From positions 31,420 to 95,419 of the forward strand of contig CAYPEI010000013.1 in assembly GCA_964409775.1 (NCBI GenBank): a stretch of DNA of 64,000 nucleotides, in the 5' to 3' direction. The stretch is from JAHBXL01 sp964409775 (lineage in GTDB: Bacteria > Planctomycetota > Phycisphaerae > Phycisphaerales > UBA1924). Each line of letters opens with the position of its first letter. The first letter of the stretch is position 1. This document shows, piece after piece, positions 17,014-25,109 of this stretch. Under the pieces are notes generated by a model that saw only the letters and a list, made by a program, of their open reading frames with translations, searched no databases and was not told where the DNA came from. Made by a program: the position numbers and the translations under genes.

Positions 17014-17994
17014 TCACTTCAACAACCCCCGTCGCCGCAGATAATCCAGCACCAGCGTGTCGATCGGCGTATCGCTCTTGACCGTCATGTGCACGATGTC
17101 GCGCTGGGCGCAGAACTCGTGCAGGCGGTTGCAGTACGCGTTCAGCGTGGCCTTGTACTTCTTCAGCAGCGGCGCGGTGATCGTCACCTCCGCGGTGTCG
17201 CCGTCCTCCATGTCCTTGAGGCGCAGGTCCCCGCCGATGCTCGGCTCCATCTCCTGCGGGCTGAGCACCTGGATCGCGAACAGGTCATACCCGTGCCCGA
17301 CCAGCAGCCGCAGGCCCGTCTCGTATCCCTCCTTGATCATGAAGTCCGACAGCACGATCATCACGCCCTTGCCGCGGCGGGTCACCGCGATCCGCTTGCA
17401 CGCGTCCGTGAAGCGCGTGCCGCCGATCGGCTCGAGCCCGCAGAGATAGCGCGAGATGTCGTCCAGCCGCCTGCGCCCTCGCAGGTCCCGCAGCGACGAC
17501 ACCAGCCCGCTCGCCGCGCCGGCCGCGGCTTCGGGAGACAGCGGGGGGGCATCGACGGCCACCGTCTCGATCCGCTCGCCGATCGCCGAGATCGCCACGC
17601 GGTTCAGGTTCACCAGGCCGATGTACGCCAGGCTCGCGGCCAGTTTCTGGCAGAATAGAAACTTGTTCGGCTCGCCCGCATCCATGCTCGTCGAGCAGTC
17701 CACCACCACATGCAGCGACAGATCCTCTTCTTCCAGGAAGAGTTTGAGAAACAGCCGGTCGAGACGGCCGTAGATGTTCCAGTCGATGTGCCGCAGGTCA
17801 TCGCCGACGACGTACGGCCGGTGATCGGCGAACTCGACCGACTGGCCGCGTTTCTTCGACCGACGCTCGCCCTTGAGTTTCCCCGCGAAGATCTTGCGGC
17901 TGGAAACATCCAGTTGCCCGAGCCGCGCCATGAGCGAGGGCTCGAGCAGGTCGTCCAGCCGCTGCGGGCGCTTGATGTTGGGTGTCTTGAGCAT
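17014..17994 (-). CDS. DUF58 domain protein of the MoxR operon
   Basis: A 326-residue cytoplasmic-looking protein. The DUF58 signature lies at about residues 52-78 (SVEFADHRPYVVGDDLRHID then WNIYGR), followed by a VWA-like DCSTSM at 99-104 that could bind a divalent metal. DUF58 proteins are consistently paired with MoxR ATPases and VWA proteins. There is no clear Shine-Dalgarno before ATG 17994: only 14 bases separate it from the inverted-repeat arm at 18009, so an original coupling to moxR may have been broken by the inserted GxxExxY element. Confidence 0.92.
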   Translation of the reverse strand: MLKTPNIKRPQRLDDLLEPSLMARLGQLDVSSRKIFAGKLKGERRSKKRGQSVEFADHRPYVVGDDLRHIDWNIYGRLDRLFLKLFLEEEDLSLHVVVDCSTSMDAGEPNKFLFCQKLAASLAYIGLVNLNRVAISAIGERIETVAVDAPPLSPEAAAGAASGLVSSLRDLRGRRRLDDISRYLCGLEPIGGTRFTDACKRIAVTRRGKGVMIVLSDFMIKEGYETGLRLLVGHGYDLFAIQVLSPQEMEPSIGGDLRLKDMEDGDTAEVTITAPLLKKYKATLNAYCNRLHEFCAQRDIVHMTVKSDTPIDTLVLDYLRRRGLLK

Positions 17995-18008
17995 TGTGTA
18001 TCAAGGCC

Positions 18009-18053
18009 GTCCACAGAGGATCACAGAGCGGACACAGAGTTCACAGAGGGAAG
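18009..18053 (+). repeat. 3' arm of inverted repeat bounding the second GxxExxY gene
   Basis: Four CACAGAG units in 45 bases. The arm is the reverse complement, with a few small gaps, of 18461-18502, and both outer ends begin GTCCACAGAG. Bases 18021-18053 are also coding: on the minus strand this arm encodes the last residues (PSVNSVSAL) and the TGA stop of the GxxExxY protein. Confidence 0.85.
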
Positions 18054-18458
18054 AGGCGACCGGACCAGTTTGACGTCGGCCGATCTCTTCGCGGGGTAGT
18101 TGATCTTGCGATGGATGCCGTTGCGGAGTTGGGCAGCGCCGAAGTTCAGAAGCAGGCCGAGGGGCAGCCCGGTCAGGCAGAGGTAGCCGACCAGTTGCGC
18201 GTGGTCCTCGTCGCACAGCCTCGTGACCGACTTCACTTCCACAATGAGGGTGTGGTTGACCACCGTATCGATCACCTGGACCGGCAGCGGTGCGCCCTTG
18301 TAACTGGCCTCGAACGGCACCTGACGCGAGACGGTCAGCCCACGCTCCTGCATCTCGTGCTCAAGAGCGATCTCGTAGATCTTTTCGCGCAGCCCGGGAC
18401 CGAGGACCGAGTGCACCTCCATCGCCGCGCCGTTGACTCTGGAAGTGTCAAAGTCCAT
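18021..18458 (-). CDS. GxxExxY family protein (PD-(D/E)xK-nuclease-like), repeat-encoded C-terminus
   Basis: A 145-residue protein with G22-LR-E25-KI-Y28 in VLGPGLREKIYE, and core residues D64, E74-V-K76 and H86AQLVGYL as in the other copy. The two GxxExxY proteins are clearly related but diverged, so this is not a recent tandem duplication. ATG 18458 is preached closely by AGGAAGG, which is part of the 5' repeat arm. ATG 18512, overlapping the moxR stop, is an alternative that would translate through the arm. The C-terminal PSVNSVSAL and the stop codon come from the 3' arm. The gene separates moxR from DUF58. Confidence 0.85.
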   Translation of the reverse strand: MDFDTSRVNGAAMEVHSVLGPGLREKIYEIALEHEMQERGLTVSRQVPFEASYKGAPLPVQVIDTVVNHTLIVEVKSVTRLCDEDHAQLVGYLCLTGLPLGLLLNFGAAQLRNGIHRKINYPAKRSADVKLVRSPLPSVNSVSAL

Positions 18459-18460
18459 GC

Positions 18461-18502
18461 CTTCCTCTGTGCCTCTGTGTCCGCTCTGTGCTCTCTGTGG
18501 AC
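18461..18502 (-). repeat. 5' arm of inverted repeat bounding the second GxxExxY gene
   Basis: On the coding strand this is GTCCACAGAG followed by repeated CACAGAG units, ending AGGAAG two bases before ATG 18458. It mirrors the arm at 18009-18053. It provides the likely ribosome binding site of the passenger gene and lies only nine bases after the moxR stop at 18512. Confidence 0.85.
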
Positions 18503-18511
18503 TCTCGGTCA

Positions 18512-19549
18512 TCACACCGCCTTCACCGGCTCCCGCGGCGTCGCCTCCAGGATCTTCGCGACAATGTCGTCCGCGCTCACCCGGTCCGCCTCCGCCTCGA
18601 AGTTCAGGATCAGCCGGTGCCGCAGCGCCAGCGTCGCGACTTCCTGGATGTCCTTGTAACTCACGTGGTACCGCCCGTCCGTCAGCGCCTTCACCTTCGC
18701 CCCCAGCAGGATCGCCTGCGCGCCGCGCGGCGAACTCCCGCACCGCACATACTTGCCCGTGATGTTCGGCGCAAACTCACCGCCCGGGTGCGTCGCCAGG
18801 ATCAGCCGCGCCGCATACTCCTTCACGTGCGGCGCCACCACGCAGTCGCGGATCAGCGCCTGCGCCGCCAGGATCGACGGCCCGTCCAGGATCTTGCGCA
18901 CATCCGGCGTCGCCGAGCCCGTCGTCCGGTCCAGGATCGTCATCAACTCGTCGAGTTGCGCGTACCCCACGTTGATCTTGAAGATGAACCGGTCCATCTG
19001 CGCCTCGGGCAGCGGATACGTGCCCTCCTGCTCGATCGGGTTCTGCGTCGCCAGAACGAAGAACGGCTTGTCGAGTTTGTACGTCACGCCCGCGACCGTC
19101 ACGCTCCGCTCCTGCATCGCCTCCAGCAGCGCCGACTGCGTCTTGGGCGTGGCCCGGTTGATCTCGTCGGCCAGCACGATCTGCGCGAAGATCGGGCCCT
19201 TCTGAAACTGGAACCCGCGCCGCCCCGTCGCCGGGTCCTCCGTCACGATGTTCGTGCCGATCACGTCCGCCGGCATCAGGTCCGGAGTGAACTGGATGCG
19301 GGAGAACGGCAGCGACAGGCTCTCGGCCAGCGTCCGCACCAGCAGCGTCTTGCCCAGCCCCGGCACGCCCTCCAGCAGCACGTTGCCACCCGCGAACAGG
19401 CCGATCAGCGTCGCGTCGACCACCGCGCGGTGGCCCACGATCACCTTGCCGATCTCCTCCTGCAGAGACTTGAACGTGCCGCGGAATGCCTCGCACGCCT
19501 GCTTGACACGCTCCGGAGTATCCGGCATGAAATCGGTCTTCGTCGCCAT
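18512..19549 (-). CDS. MoxR-family AAA+ ATPase
   Basis: A 345-residue MoxR/RavA-type AAA+ chaperone. Walker A is GVPGLGKT (61-68) and Walker B ends in LADEIN (D128, E129). The sensor region LATQNPIEQEGTYPLPEAQ follows near 165-185, typical of MoxR. An AAGGAC stretch lies eight bases before ATG 19549. MoxR ATPases act with DUF58 and VWA partners in cofactor insertion or envelope stress, and all these partners are encoded in this operon. A heptamer array lies between it and the preceding VWA gene. Confidence 0.96.
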   Translation of the reverse strand: MATKTDFMPDTPERVKQACEAFRGTFKSLQEEIGKVIVGHRAVVDATLIGLFAGGNVLLEGVPGLGKTLLVRTLAESLSLPFSRIQFTPDLMPADVIGTNIVTEDPATGRRGFQFQKGPIFAQIVLADEINRATPKTQSALLEAMQERSVTVAGVTYKLDKPFFVLATQNPIEQEGTYPLPEAQMDRFIFKINVGYAQLDELMTILDRTTGSATPDVRKILDGPSILAAQALIRDCVVAPHVKEYAARLILATHPGGEFAPNITGKYVRCGSSPRGAQAILLGAKVKALTDGRYHVSYKDIQEVATLALRHRLILNFEAEADRVSADDIVAKILEATPREPVKAV

Positions 19550-19620
19550 GGTGTGAGTCCTTGAAATGCGCTCGTCGCGCTCGAGATGCTGTTGCCGAGT
19601 CCTCTTCCGCCTCCCCCACC

Positions 19621-19690
19621 AGTGCCCAGTGCCTAGTGCCTAGTGCCTAGTGCCCAGTGCCCAGTGCCCAGTGCCTAGTGCCTCGTGCCT
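19621..19690 (+). repeat. Heptanucleotide tandem array (AGTGCCY), overlaps end of VWA gene
   Basis: Nine consecutive AGTGCC(C/T) units (19621-19683) followed by one degenerate unit, CGTGCCT. On the minus strand the units read RGGCACT. Reading frame from the VWA gene enters the array, which supplies its last codons AGG CAC and the TAG stop. Short tandem heptamers are described in cyanobacteria as STRRs; the function here is unknown. Confidence 0.92.
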
Positions 19691-22600
19691 TCCTCGTCCT
19701 TCATGTCTTCCCTCGCCCGCTCCTTGGCCTTCCGCAGCCGCGACAGCCCGCCCTCCCCCTGGTCCGCCGCCTGCTGGGCCTGCTGCTTCTGCCCCGAACT
19801 TGCCCGCTTCGTGTCGTCAAACTTCGGAACCGCCAGGTTCTCCTTCGCCCCCGCCAGTTCCGCCGCCGACGCCTCGAACTTCGCCTTCGAGGTCGACTCG
19901 TCCGCCCTCGCCGCCATCCGGATCGCCTCGCGCTGCTCCGTCGACGTCGCCTTCGCCGCCATCCCCGCCTGCGCACGCCGACGCGCATCCATCAGGTTGC
20001 CCATCTGCTCGTTCCCGCGCGACTTGCCCTTGCCCATCCCGCGCCGAATCGCCGCGGCGATCATCTCCGGATCGATCCGCACGCGCCGAACCGCCACGTC
20101 CACCAGGAACAGCCCGATCGCCAGCAGCGACACCAGCAGCCAGATCGGCCGCAGCGCCACCGGCATCTTCAGGTTGTCCCGGAGCCACAAGTCGACCGTC
20201 GAGGGGTTCGTCGTCAGGTCGATCACCCGCCCCCCCGTCCGCTCCGCCACGATCCGCCCCAGCGCGCCGTTGTCCTGAAGCGTGCGATATTCATCCGCGA
20301 ACGGCCGGGTCACCGCCGCCTGCAGGTTCCCTTCCCGCGGCTGGCCGCCCGGCGTTTCCGGCGGCGCGATGTACTTGAAGTTCGCCACATACGCCCCCGC
20401 CTTGTCCGAATCGAACACCCCTTCATACCGCCCCGGCCCGACCTGCCGCAGTTCGACCGGCTGGCTCCCGTTCCCCGGGCCCACCACGCGCGACATGAAC
20501 CGCACGAAGTTCAGCCGCTCGCCCTTGTCGTCGAGAGCCTCGATCACCACGCGTGTCTTGTCGCCCAGGTCCTCGGTCATCACCCGCATGTCCGCCGACC
20601 CGCCCGGCCGCATCATCCACCGCGCGTGCCCCTCCCAGAACGCCTTGTACTTCCCCCACGTCGGCCAACTCTTCGCCCACCGCTGCCCCGCGTCGGACGT
20701 GAACGCGACCGTCTTGCCCAGGCCGTGCTGCCAGTGCGCCAGGATCGGGTCGTTCTCCTTCCCGCGCAGCGTCACGATCGACAGCCCGTCCCGGTCCGCC
20801 GCGACCACGTACCCCTGGATCGCCGGCACGCTCCCGCCCAGCCCGCGCATCGGCTCGGCCACGGCGTTGACCACCGCCGGCTGGAAGGGCGCGCCCTCCC
20901 AGATCAGCGACCGCTTCACGATCTGCGCTTCCTTGATGAAGATGCTCGGCAGTTCGGCGAACTGCCCCTGGTCCACGATCGGGTAGAACTTCCCCCCCGT
21001 CTGGTCCGAGATCATCTTCATCTGCTGCCCGCTCGGGCCGTTGGCCGTCCGCTCGTGCGGATACACCAGCACCGTCGAGATCGAGATCTTCGCGGCGCGG
21101 CACATCCCCAGCAGCCCCGTGTTGGTCAACTGCGGGTCCCCGTCGCTCATGATGATCATGTGCCGCGCGCCCGCGTCGGCGTTCTTCAGCGCGGTGTACG
21201 CCATCTGGATCAGCCCGTCGAACGACTGCATGTCCCCGTACGTCAGCGCGTTCATCGCCCGCGTCACCGCGGTCTTGTTCCCCACCTCGCTCAGCGGGTG
21301 CACCCACGTGTCGCCCCGCGAGTACGAATACTCCACCACGCCCACAAGGTCCAGCCGCGACAGGTTGTTGATCGCCGCCAGGCCCGTCTGCTTCGCCCAG
21401 TAGTTCCCCTCCGGCATCTCGCACGAGTGCATCACCAGCACCAGCGCGCCCCGCGGCATCTGCCGCTTCTGCGGCGGGTCGAGTTTGATCGGCAGCGCAT
21501 CGGCCAGCGGAGAGCCGATCCACCCGCCCGCGCCGAACGAGTCCGGCCCGCCCACCATCATCAGCCCCCCGCCCAGGTCGTGCACATACGACTTGAGTTC
21601 CTCCTGCATCGTCATCGGGATCACATCCGACGGCGTGTTCACCATGATCACCCCGTCGTACGCCTGCAGTTCCACCAGCGACGCCGGCGCCTGCCCCGGC
21701 GTCCGCACGTCGCACGCGATCCGCGACTCCGTCAGCGCACGCTGGATGGGCGCCACCTCCTCCGGGTCCGGCGCGATGATCAGGATCCGCCCCTCGCTCT
21801 GCACGAACGTCACCGCCAGCGACTCGTTGTTCTCCTTGATCGCGTCCGCGCCCGGGTCGTCCGGCTCGAACACCGCCCGGAACGTCTGCGGGCCCGCCTG
21901 CGGCAGCGAGATCGGCACCCACAGCGCGTTCAGCCCCTCGTCCAGCGCGATGTGCCGCGAGAGGTCCGCGCTCCCGGGGTCAAGGTCCACCGCCTCGCCG
22001 TTGATCAGCACCGTCAGCCGGCCCGTCGTCGGCTTGAGCGCGGTGATCAGCACCCGCATGTTCACGTTCTGGCCCATCCGCGCCGTCGACGGGACCACCA
22101 CCCGGTCCACGATCACTTCATTCTCGTACTTGTACGGCAGGATCACCACGTCGATCGGCACCCCCGCCGCCGCCGCCGTGTCCGCGAACGACCGGATGTC
22201 CCCGATCGTCTCGTTGAAATCGCTGATGAACAGCAGCCGGTTCGCGCGGTCCGCCGGCTTGGTCGCCATGCCCAGCCGCCCCGCCTCCGACAGGTTGGTC
22301 GCGTCCGTCCCGCCCAGCGTGATCGAGTCGGGCGCATCGTTCGGCGGGCTCGGCAGAACCTGCACGATCGCGTCCCGCCCCGCCGTGATCTTCGCCATCA
22401 GGTCGCCCGGCCGGAACCGCTTCCGCGCCTCCTCCAGCCACGCGTCGGCCGTCTGCCGCAGCGGCTTGGGCACCGACTCGCTCTCGTCCATCACCACCGT
22501 GACGTTCACGTTCTTCGACTCGCGTCGCCACGACGGCTTCGCCAGCGACGCCGCGATCATCACGATCACCACGATCCGCACCGCCAGCGCCACCCGCCTC

Positions 22601-22731
22601 GCCGTCGTCCCCATCCCCGACAGCGTCTGCCGCGCGATCCACACCGCCGCCACGCCGCACGCCGGCGCCAGCAGCAGCCACGCCGGCTGGTCGAAGTGAA
22701 ACGGGCCGAGGCTCAGGGCTCCGAGTGTCAT
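19675..22731 (-). CDS. VWA / glutamine-amidotransferase-like membrane protein of the MoxR operon
   Basis: A 1018-residue protein. Two N-terminal helices lie at about 17-33 and 47-64, then a VWA-like start VVMDESES with D82. A beta-sandwich and a GATase1-like domain follow (YDGVIMVNTPSDVIP, LGGGLMMVGGPDSFGAGGW, about 360-420), the layout of large VWA proteins of MoxR operons. A second VWA-like stretch (ARHMIIMSDGDPQL) lies near 520. A third helix is near 865-885, and the C-terminal 120 residues are charged, Ala/Lys-rich and probably cytoplasmic. The last two residues and stop are encoded by a heptamer array. The gene is 30 bases downstream of the NHL lipoprotein. Confidence 0.87.
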   Translation of the reverse strand: MTLGALSLGPFHFDQPAWLLLAPACGVAAVWIARQTLSGMGTTARRVALAVRIVVIVMIAASLAKPSWRRESKNVNVTVVMDESESVPKPLRQTADAWLEEARKRFRPGDLMAKITAGRDAIVQVLPSPPNDAPDSITLGGTDATNLSEAGRLGMATKPADRANRLLFISDFNETIGDIRSFADTAAAAGVPIDVVILPYKYENEVIVDRVVVPSTARMGQNVNMRVLITALKPTTGRLTVLINGEAVDLDPGSADLSRHIALDEGLNALWVPISLPQAGPQTFRAVFEPDDPGADAIKENNESLAVTFVQSEGRILIIAPDPEEVAPIQRALTESRIACDVRTPGQAPASLVELQAYDGVIMVNTPSDVIPMTMQEELKSYVHDLGGGLMMVGGPDSFGAGGWIGSPLADALPIKLDPPQKRQMPRGALVLVMHSCEMPEGNYWAKQTGLAAINNLSRLDLVGVVEYSYSRGDTWVHPLSEVGNKTAVTRAMNALTYGDMQSFDGLIQMAYTALKNADAGARHMIIMSDGDPQLTNTGLLGMCRAAKISISTVLVYPHERTANGPSGQQMKMISDQTGGKFYPIVDQGQFAELPSIFIKEAQIVKRSLIWEGAPFQPAVVNAVAEPMRGLGGSVPAIQGYVVAADRDGLSIVTLRGKENDPILAHWQHGLGKTVAFTSDAGQRWAKSWPTWGKYKAFWEGHARWMMRPGGSADMRVMTEDLGDKTRVVIEALDDKGERLNFVRFMSRVVGPGNGSQPVELRQVGPGRYEGVFDSDKAGAYVANFKYIAPPETPGGQPREGNLQAAVTRPFADEYRTLQDNGALGRIVAERTGGRVIDLTTNPSTVDLWLRDNLKMPVALRPIWLLVSLLAIGLFLVDVAVRRVRIDPEMIAAAIRRGMGKGKSRGNEQMGNLMDARRRAQAGMAAKATSTEQREAIRMAARADESTSKAKFEASAAELAGAKENLAVPKFDDTKRASSGQKQQAQQAADQGEGGLSRLRKAKERAREDMKDEEGTRH

Positions 22732-22761
22732 CCGTCCAGAACTCCCGGAACTCCCCGCCGC

Positions 22762-23859
22762 TCACCGCCGACGCGGCGCGCTGAACGCCAGCACGCGGTT
22801 GTTGCCCGAATCCAGCACGTACGCCGTCTTCTCGAGGATACCAACCGCCCACGGGGCCGCGAGTTCTCCATCCCCGCGCCCTGCGCGCCCCCACGTCCCC
22901 AGCCCCTCCCCGGTCGCAAGGTCAAACCGCTGCACCCGGTTGTTCCCGAACTCGCACACCAGCACCGTCCCGTCCCCCAGCGACGCCAATCCATATGGAT
23001 AGCGGAACTCGCCCGGCCCGTCCCCCGGCCGGTCGCGACCGCCATACCACCGGATCAACTCCCCATCCAGCGTGAACCGCCCCACGCGGTGGTTGTGCGC
23101 ATCCACCACCACCAGTTCCTGCTTCCCCGACACCGTCTCGATCGAGATCGACTGCGGCCGGTCAAACTCCACATCCCGCGTGCCCGGCTGCTCATTGTGC
23201 CCCGCCCCGAACTTCCCGAAACTCGACACGAACGCCCCGTCCCCGTCGAAGATGTTCACCCGGTCGTTCCCGCCATACTCGCTGACATACACCCGCTCGA
23301 TCGCCCTGCCACCGGCCTTCAGAAGCACCGCCACATCCGTCGGATACCGGAACTCCCCCGGCCCCGTCCCATACTTCCCCCACGACCGCACCAGCGTCGG
23401 CTCGTGCGCCGGATCATGCCGGTCCGCCGCCGGCGGCTGATACACCATCACCCGGTGATAGTGCGTGTCCGCGATGTACAGCAGTTCTTCGCTCCACCCG
23501 CCCGCGCCGTCAGGTCCGGGCGCCACCGTCAGCCCAACCGGCTTGCCCAGGTCGCGCTCCGGCATCTTCCACAGCGCCGCACACGCGCCGCTCCGCGGGT
23601 CCAGCCCCTGCACGCGCCCAGTCTTGTCGATCACCCATAGCAGCCCCGTCTCGGGCGAAATCCCCACGCCCCGCGGCGAGACATCCATCGCCCGCGGATA
23701 CCCGAACCGCCCCGGCATGTCCCCCAGCCCGCCGAACACCTCCGACACCCGGATCGGCTCCCCGGGCCCAGGCGCCCGGTCGCACCCCGCCACCGCCGCC
23801 GCCAGCGCCATCATCGCCGGCGCGGCCACCCGTCCGCGCACGCCTCGGCGCGCATCCAT
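22762..23859 (-). CDS. NHL-repeat lipoprotein
   Basis: A 365-residue protein with a lipobox, LAAAVAGC, giving a lipid-modified Cys at residue 26, so it is probably membrane-anchored outside the cytoplasm. Repeated GEFRYP...DVAV/GLAS...V(Y/L)V.(E/D)..N(D/N)RV units show an NHL beta-propeller, here about six blades. The start ATG 23859 is the one that puts the lipobox at the N-terminus; frame continues upstream but without a signal. NHL propellers commonly bind protein or glycan partners. The gene sits 30 bases upstream of the VWA gene and probably opens the MoxR operon. Confidence 0.85.
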   Translation of the reverse strand: MDARRGVRGRVAAPAMMALAAAVAGCDRAPGPGEPIRVSEVFGGLGDMPGRFGYPRAMDVSPRGVGISPETGLLWVIDKTGRVQGLDPRSGACAALWKMPERDLGKPVGLTVAPGPDGAGGWSEELLYIADTHYHRVMVYQPPAADRHDPAHEPTLVRSWGKYGTGPGEFRYPTDVAVLLKAGGRAIERVYVSEYGGNDRVNIFDGDGAFVSSFGKFGAGHNEQPGTRDVEFDRPQSISIETVSGKQELVVVDAHNHRVGRFTLDGELIRWYGGRDRPGDGPGEFRYPYGLASLGDGTVLVCEFGNNRVQRFDLATGEGLGTWGRAGRGDGELAAPWAVGILEKTAYVLDSGNNRVLAFSAPRRR

Positions 23860-24301
23860 TGCCGCTCGCCACCCCCGAACACGACCTTGCCGGCCGTTCG
23901 TCACGCCCAGACTACCTGTACACGTCCGCTCCCGTTGCACCAGCGAAACGGTTCGCCGCGGCCCAAACGGTACGCCGCGACATCCGATCCAGGATCATTC
24001 CGATCCGCCGCCGCGGGTTTCGCGCAAACACGGCGCACGTGTAGTTGCCGCCGGGGCAGGTCGCCCGCCCGCCCTCCGCGCATCCTGTGGTCTTCTTCGT
24101 GCCACGCCCAGCCTGTCCCTGCTCGACTCCCCGCCCTCGTGGTCCACCACTGTTGCGAGTCATTTCGGTGCTTGGCGACCGTCGACTCTGCGCGGCGCCG
24201 AAGACGGCCGGCAAGGGGCAACCGGCTCTTCATCAGTGCCCCTCGCAGAGGGAGGGGTCGGGGAGAGCGCTCTTGACCTCCAGGCGATCATCGACTCGGC
24301 G
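23860..24301. other. 442-base gene-free stretch upstream of the MoxR operon
   Basis: No convincing coding sequence on either strand. It should contain the promoter of the NHL lipoprotein gene, but no clear -35/-10 pair was identified. At about 24239-24264 there is a G/C-rich palindromic block, CCCCTCGCAGAGGGAGGGG, of a kind seen as an interspersed intergenic motif in many genomes. Confidence 0.6.
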
Positions 24302-24880
24302 TCACGTCCTCCTCCTCCGCATCGCCGCGGCGGCCCCGCCCATCAACAGCACTGCCGCGGCGGAGGGGGCGGGGACGGGGATCACTGAGACGTCGTCAAG
24401 GTGGAACTCGCCTGGGAAGTAGTCCTGCCCGAACTCCAGCAGGGATCCGGTGATGTTGGAGTGCAGCGAGACCGTGATGTTCCGCCATTCAAAATAGTTT
24501 GAGCCCGACATGAACTGCCCCCACACGACGGCGCCTTCCCACTTCACGAGAAAGGTATCCGGTGACGCAGACGTCCGTCGCACCCAGAACGACAACTCGT
24601 AATCCGACCCTGCCGTCGTGGGGAGGACCTGGCTCATGAATCGCGTTTGAGTGGAAGACATGATCGCAAAGAACACGCCGCCATGCGCGGCGTTGTTGCC
24701 GATCTGGAAGTACTGCGGATCAGGCTGGCCAAGCGGCACGTTGGGCGGCGCAAACCACGGCGCGAACGCGCCGGACTCGAAGCCCCCGTTGACAACCAGT
24801 TCGGCATTCGTCGCGGAGGCCGCGGCGCCCAGCGTCGCCAACACCCCGAACACAAGCCACCTCCGAACAGTCGATCGCAT
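24302..24880 (-). CDS. PEP-CTERM-like exported protein
   Basis: A 192-residue secreted protein. The signal peptide is RRWLVFGVLATLGAAASATNA. The mature part begins LVVNGGFESGAFAPWF, as in many exported beta-sandwich proteins. The C-terminus has a PEP-CTERM-like sorting tail: VPAPSAAAVLLMGGAAAAM followed by RRRRT, with PAP in place of PEP. Such tails are normally cut by an exosortase, which is not encoded in this window. GAGG lies six bases before ATG 24880, and a promoter is visible at 24926-24954. Confidence 0.87.
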   Translation of the reverse strand: MRSTVRRWLVFGVLATLGAAASATNAELVVNGGFESGAFAPWFAPPNVPLGQPDPQYFQIGNNAAHGGVFFAIMSSTQTRFMSQVLPTTAGSDYELSFWVRRTSASPDTFLVKWEGAVVWGQFMSGSNYFEWRNITVSLHSNITGSLLEFGQDYFPGEFHLDDVSVIPVPAPSAAAVLLMGGAAAAMRRRRT

Positions 24881-24925
24881 GGCCGCCTCGTTCTCGAGTA
24901 TCCGTGCAGGAGCGGGAGATTGCTC

Positions 24926-24954
24926 AGATTACCACCAATTGCACCGCCGGGCAA
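24926..24954 (-). promoter_or_regulatory. Putative promoter of the PEP-CTERM-like gene
   Basis: On the minus strand TTGCCC (24954-24949) and TAATCT (24931-24926) are 17 bases apart, about 46 bases before the start codon. The fit to sigma70-type spacing is good and the -10 is AT-rich in an otherwise GC-rich region. Confidence 0.5.
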
Positions 24955-25030
24955 TCGCAATCACGAAGGGAGTGAAGGGCGGGTGGGCTGGGCGGAGTGG
25001 AAGAGGATTCCGCGGGCGGCCGAGCACGAC

Positions 25031-25059
25031 TTGCACTCGGGAGAGCCACCGGTTATAAG
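25031..25059 (+). promoter_or_regulatory. Putative promoter of the secreted protein gene at 25110
   Basis: TTGCAC (25031-25036) and TATAAG (25054-25059) are separated by exactly 17 bases, and the -10 ends 50 bases before ATG 25110. This is the best sigma70-like match in the window. Confidence 0.6.
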
Positions 25060-25109
25060 ACCACTCGCAGGTTACTTCCGACCTCAATGTCCGCTCTGTG
25101 GAGGATTAC

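Noticed and set aside
16376..18502. Insertion sequence or transposon of a known family
   Set aside because: No transposase or recombinase frame lies between the arms, and no clear target-site duplication was found at either element, so a known IS class cannot be named.
19621..19690. CRISPR array
   Set aside because: Units are seven bases in direct contact without spacers, and no cas genes are present. The same holds for 33586-33648.
23901..24233. Small minus-strand open frames upstream of the NHL lipoprotein
   Set aside because: Arg/Gly-rich composition, no ribosome site, no family resemblance, and several overlapping frames of equal quality.
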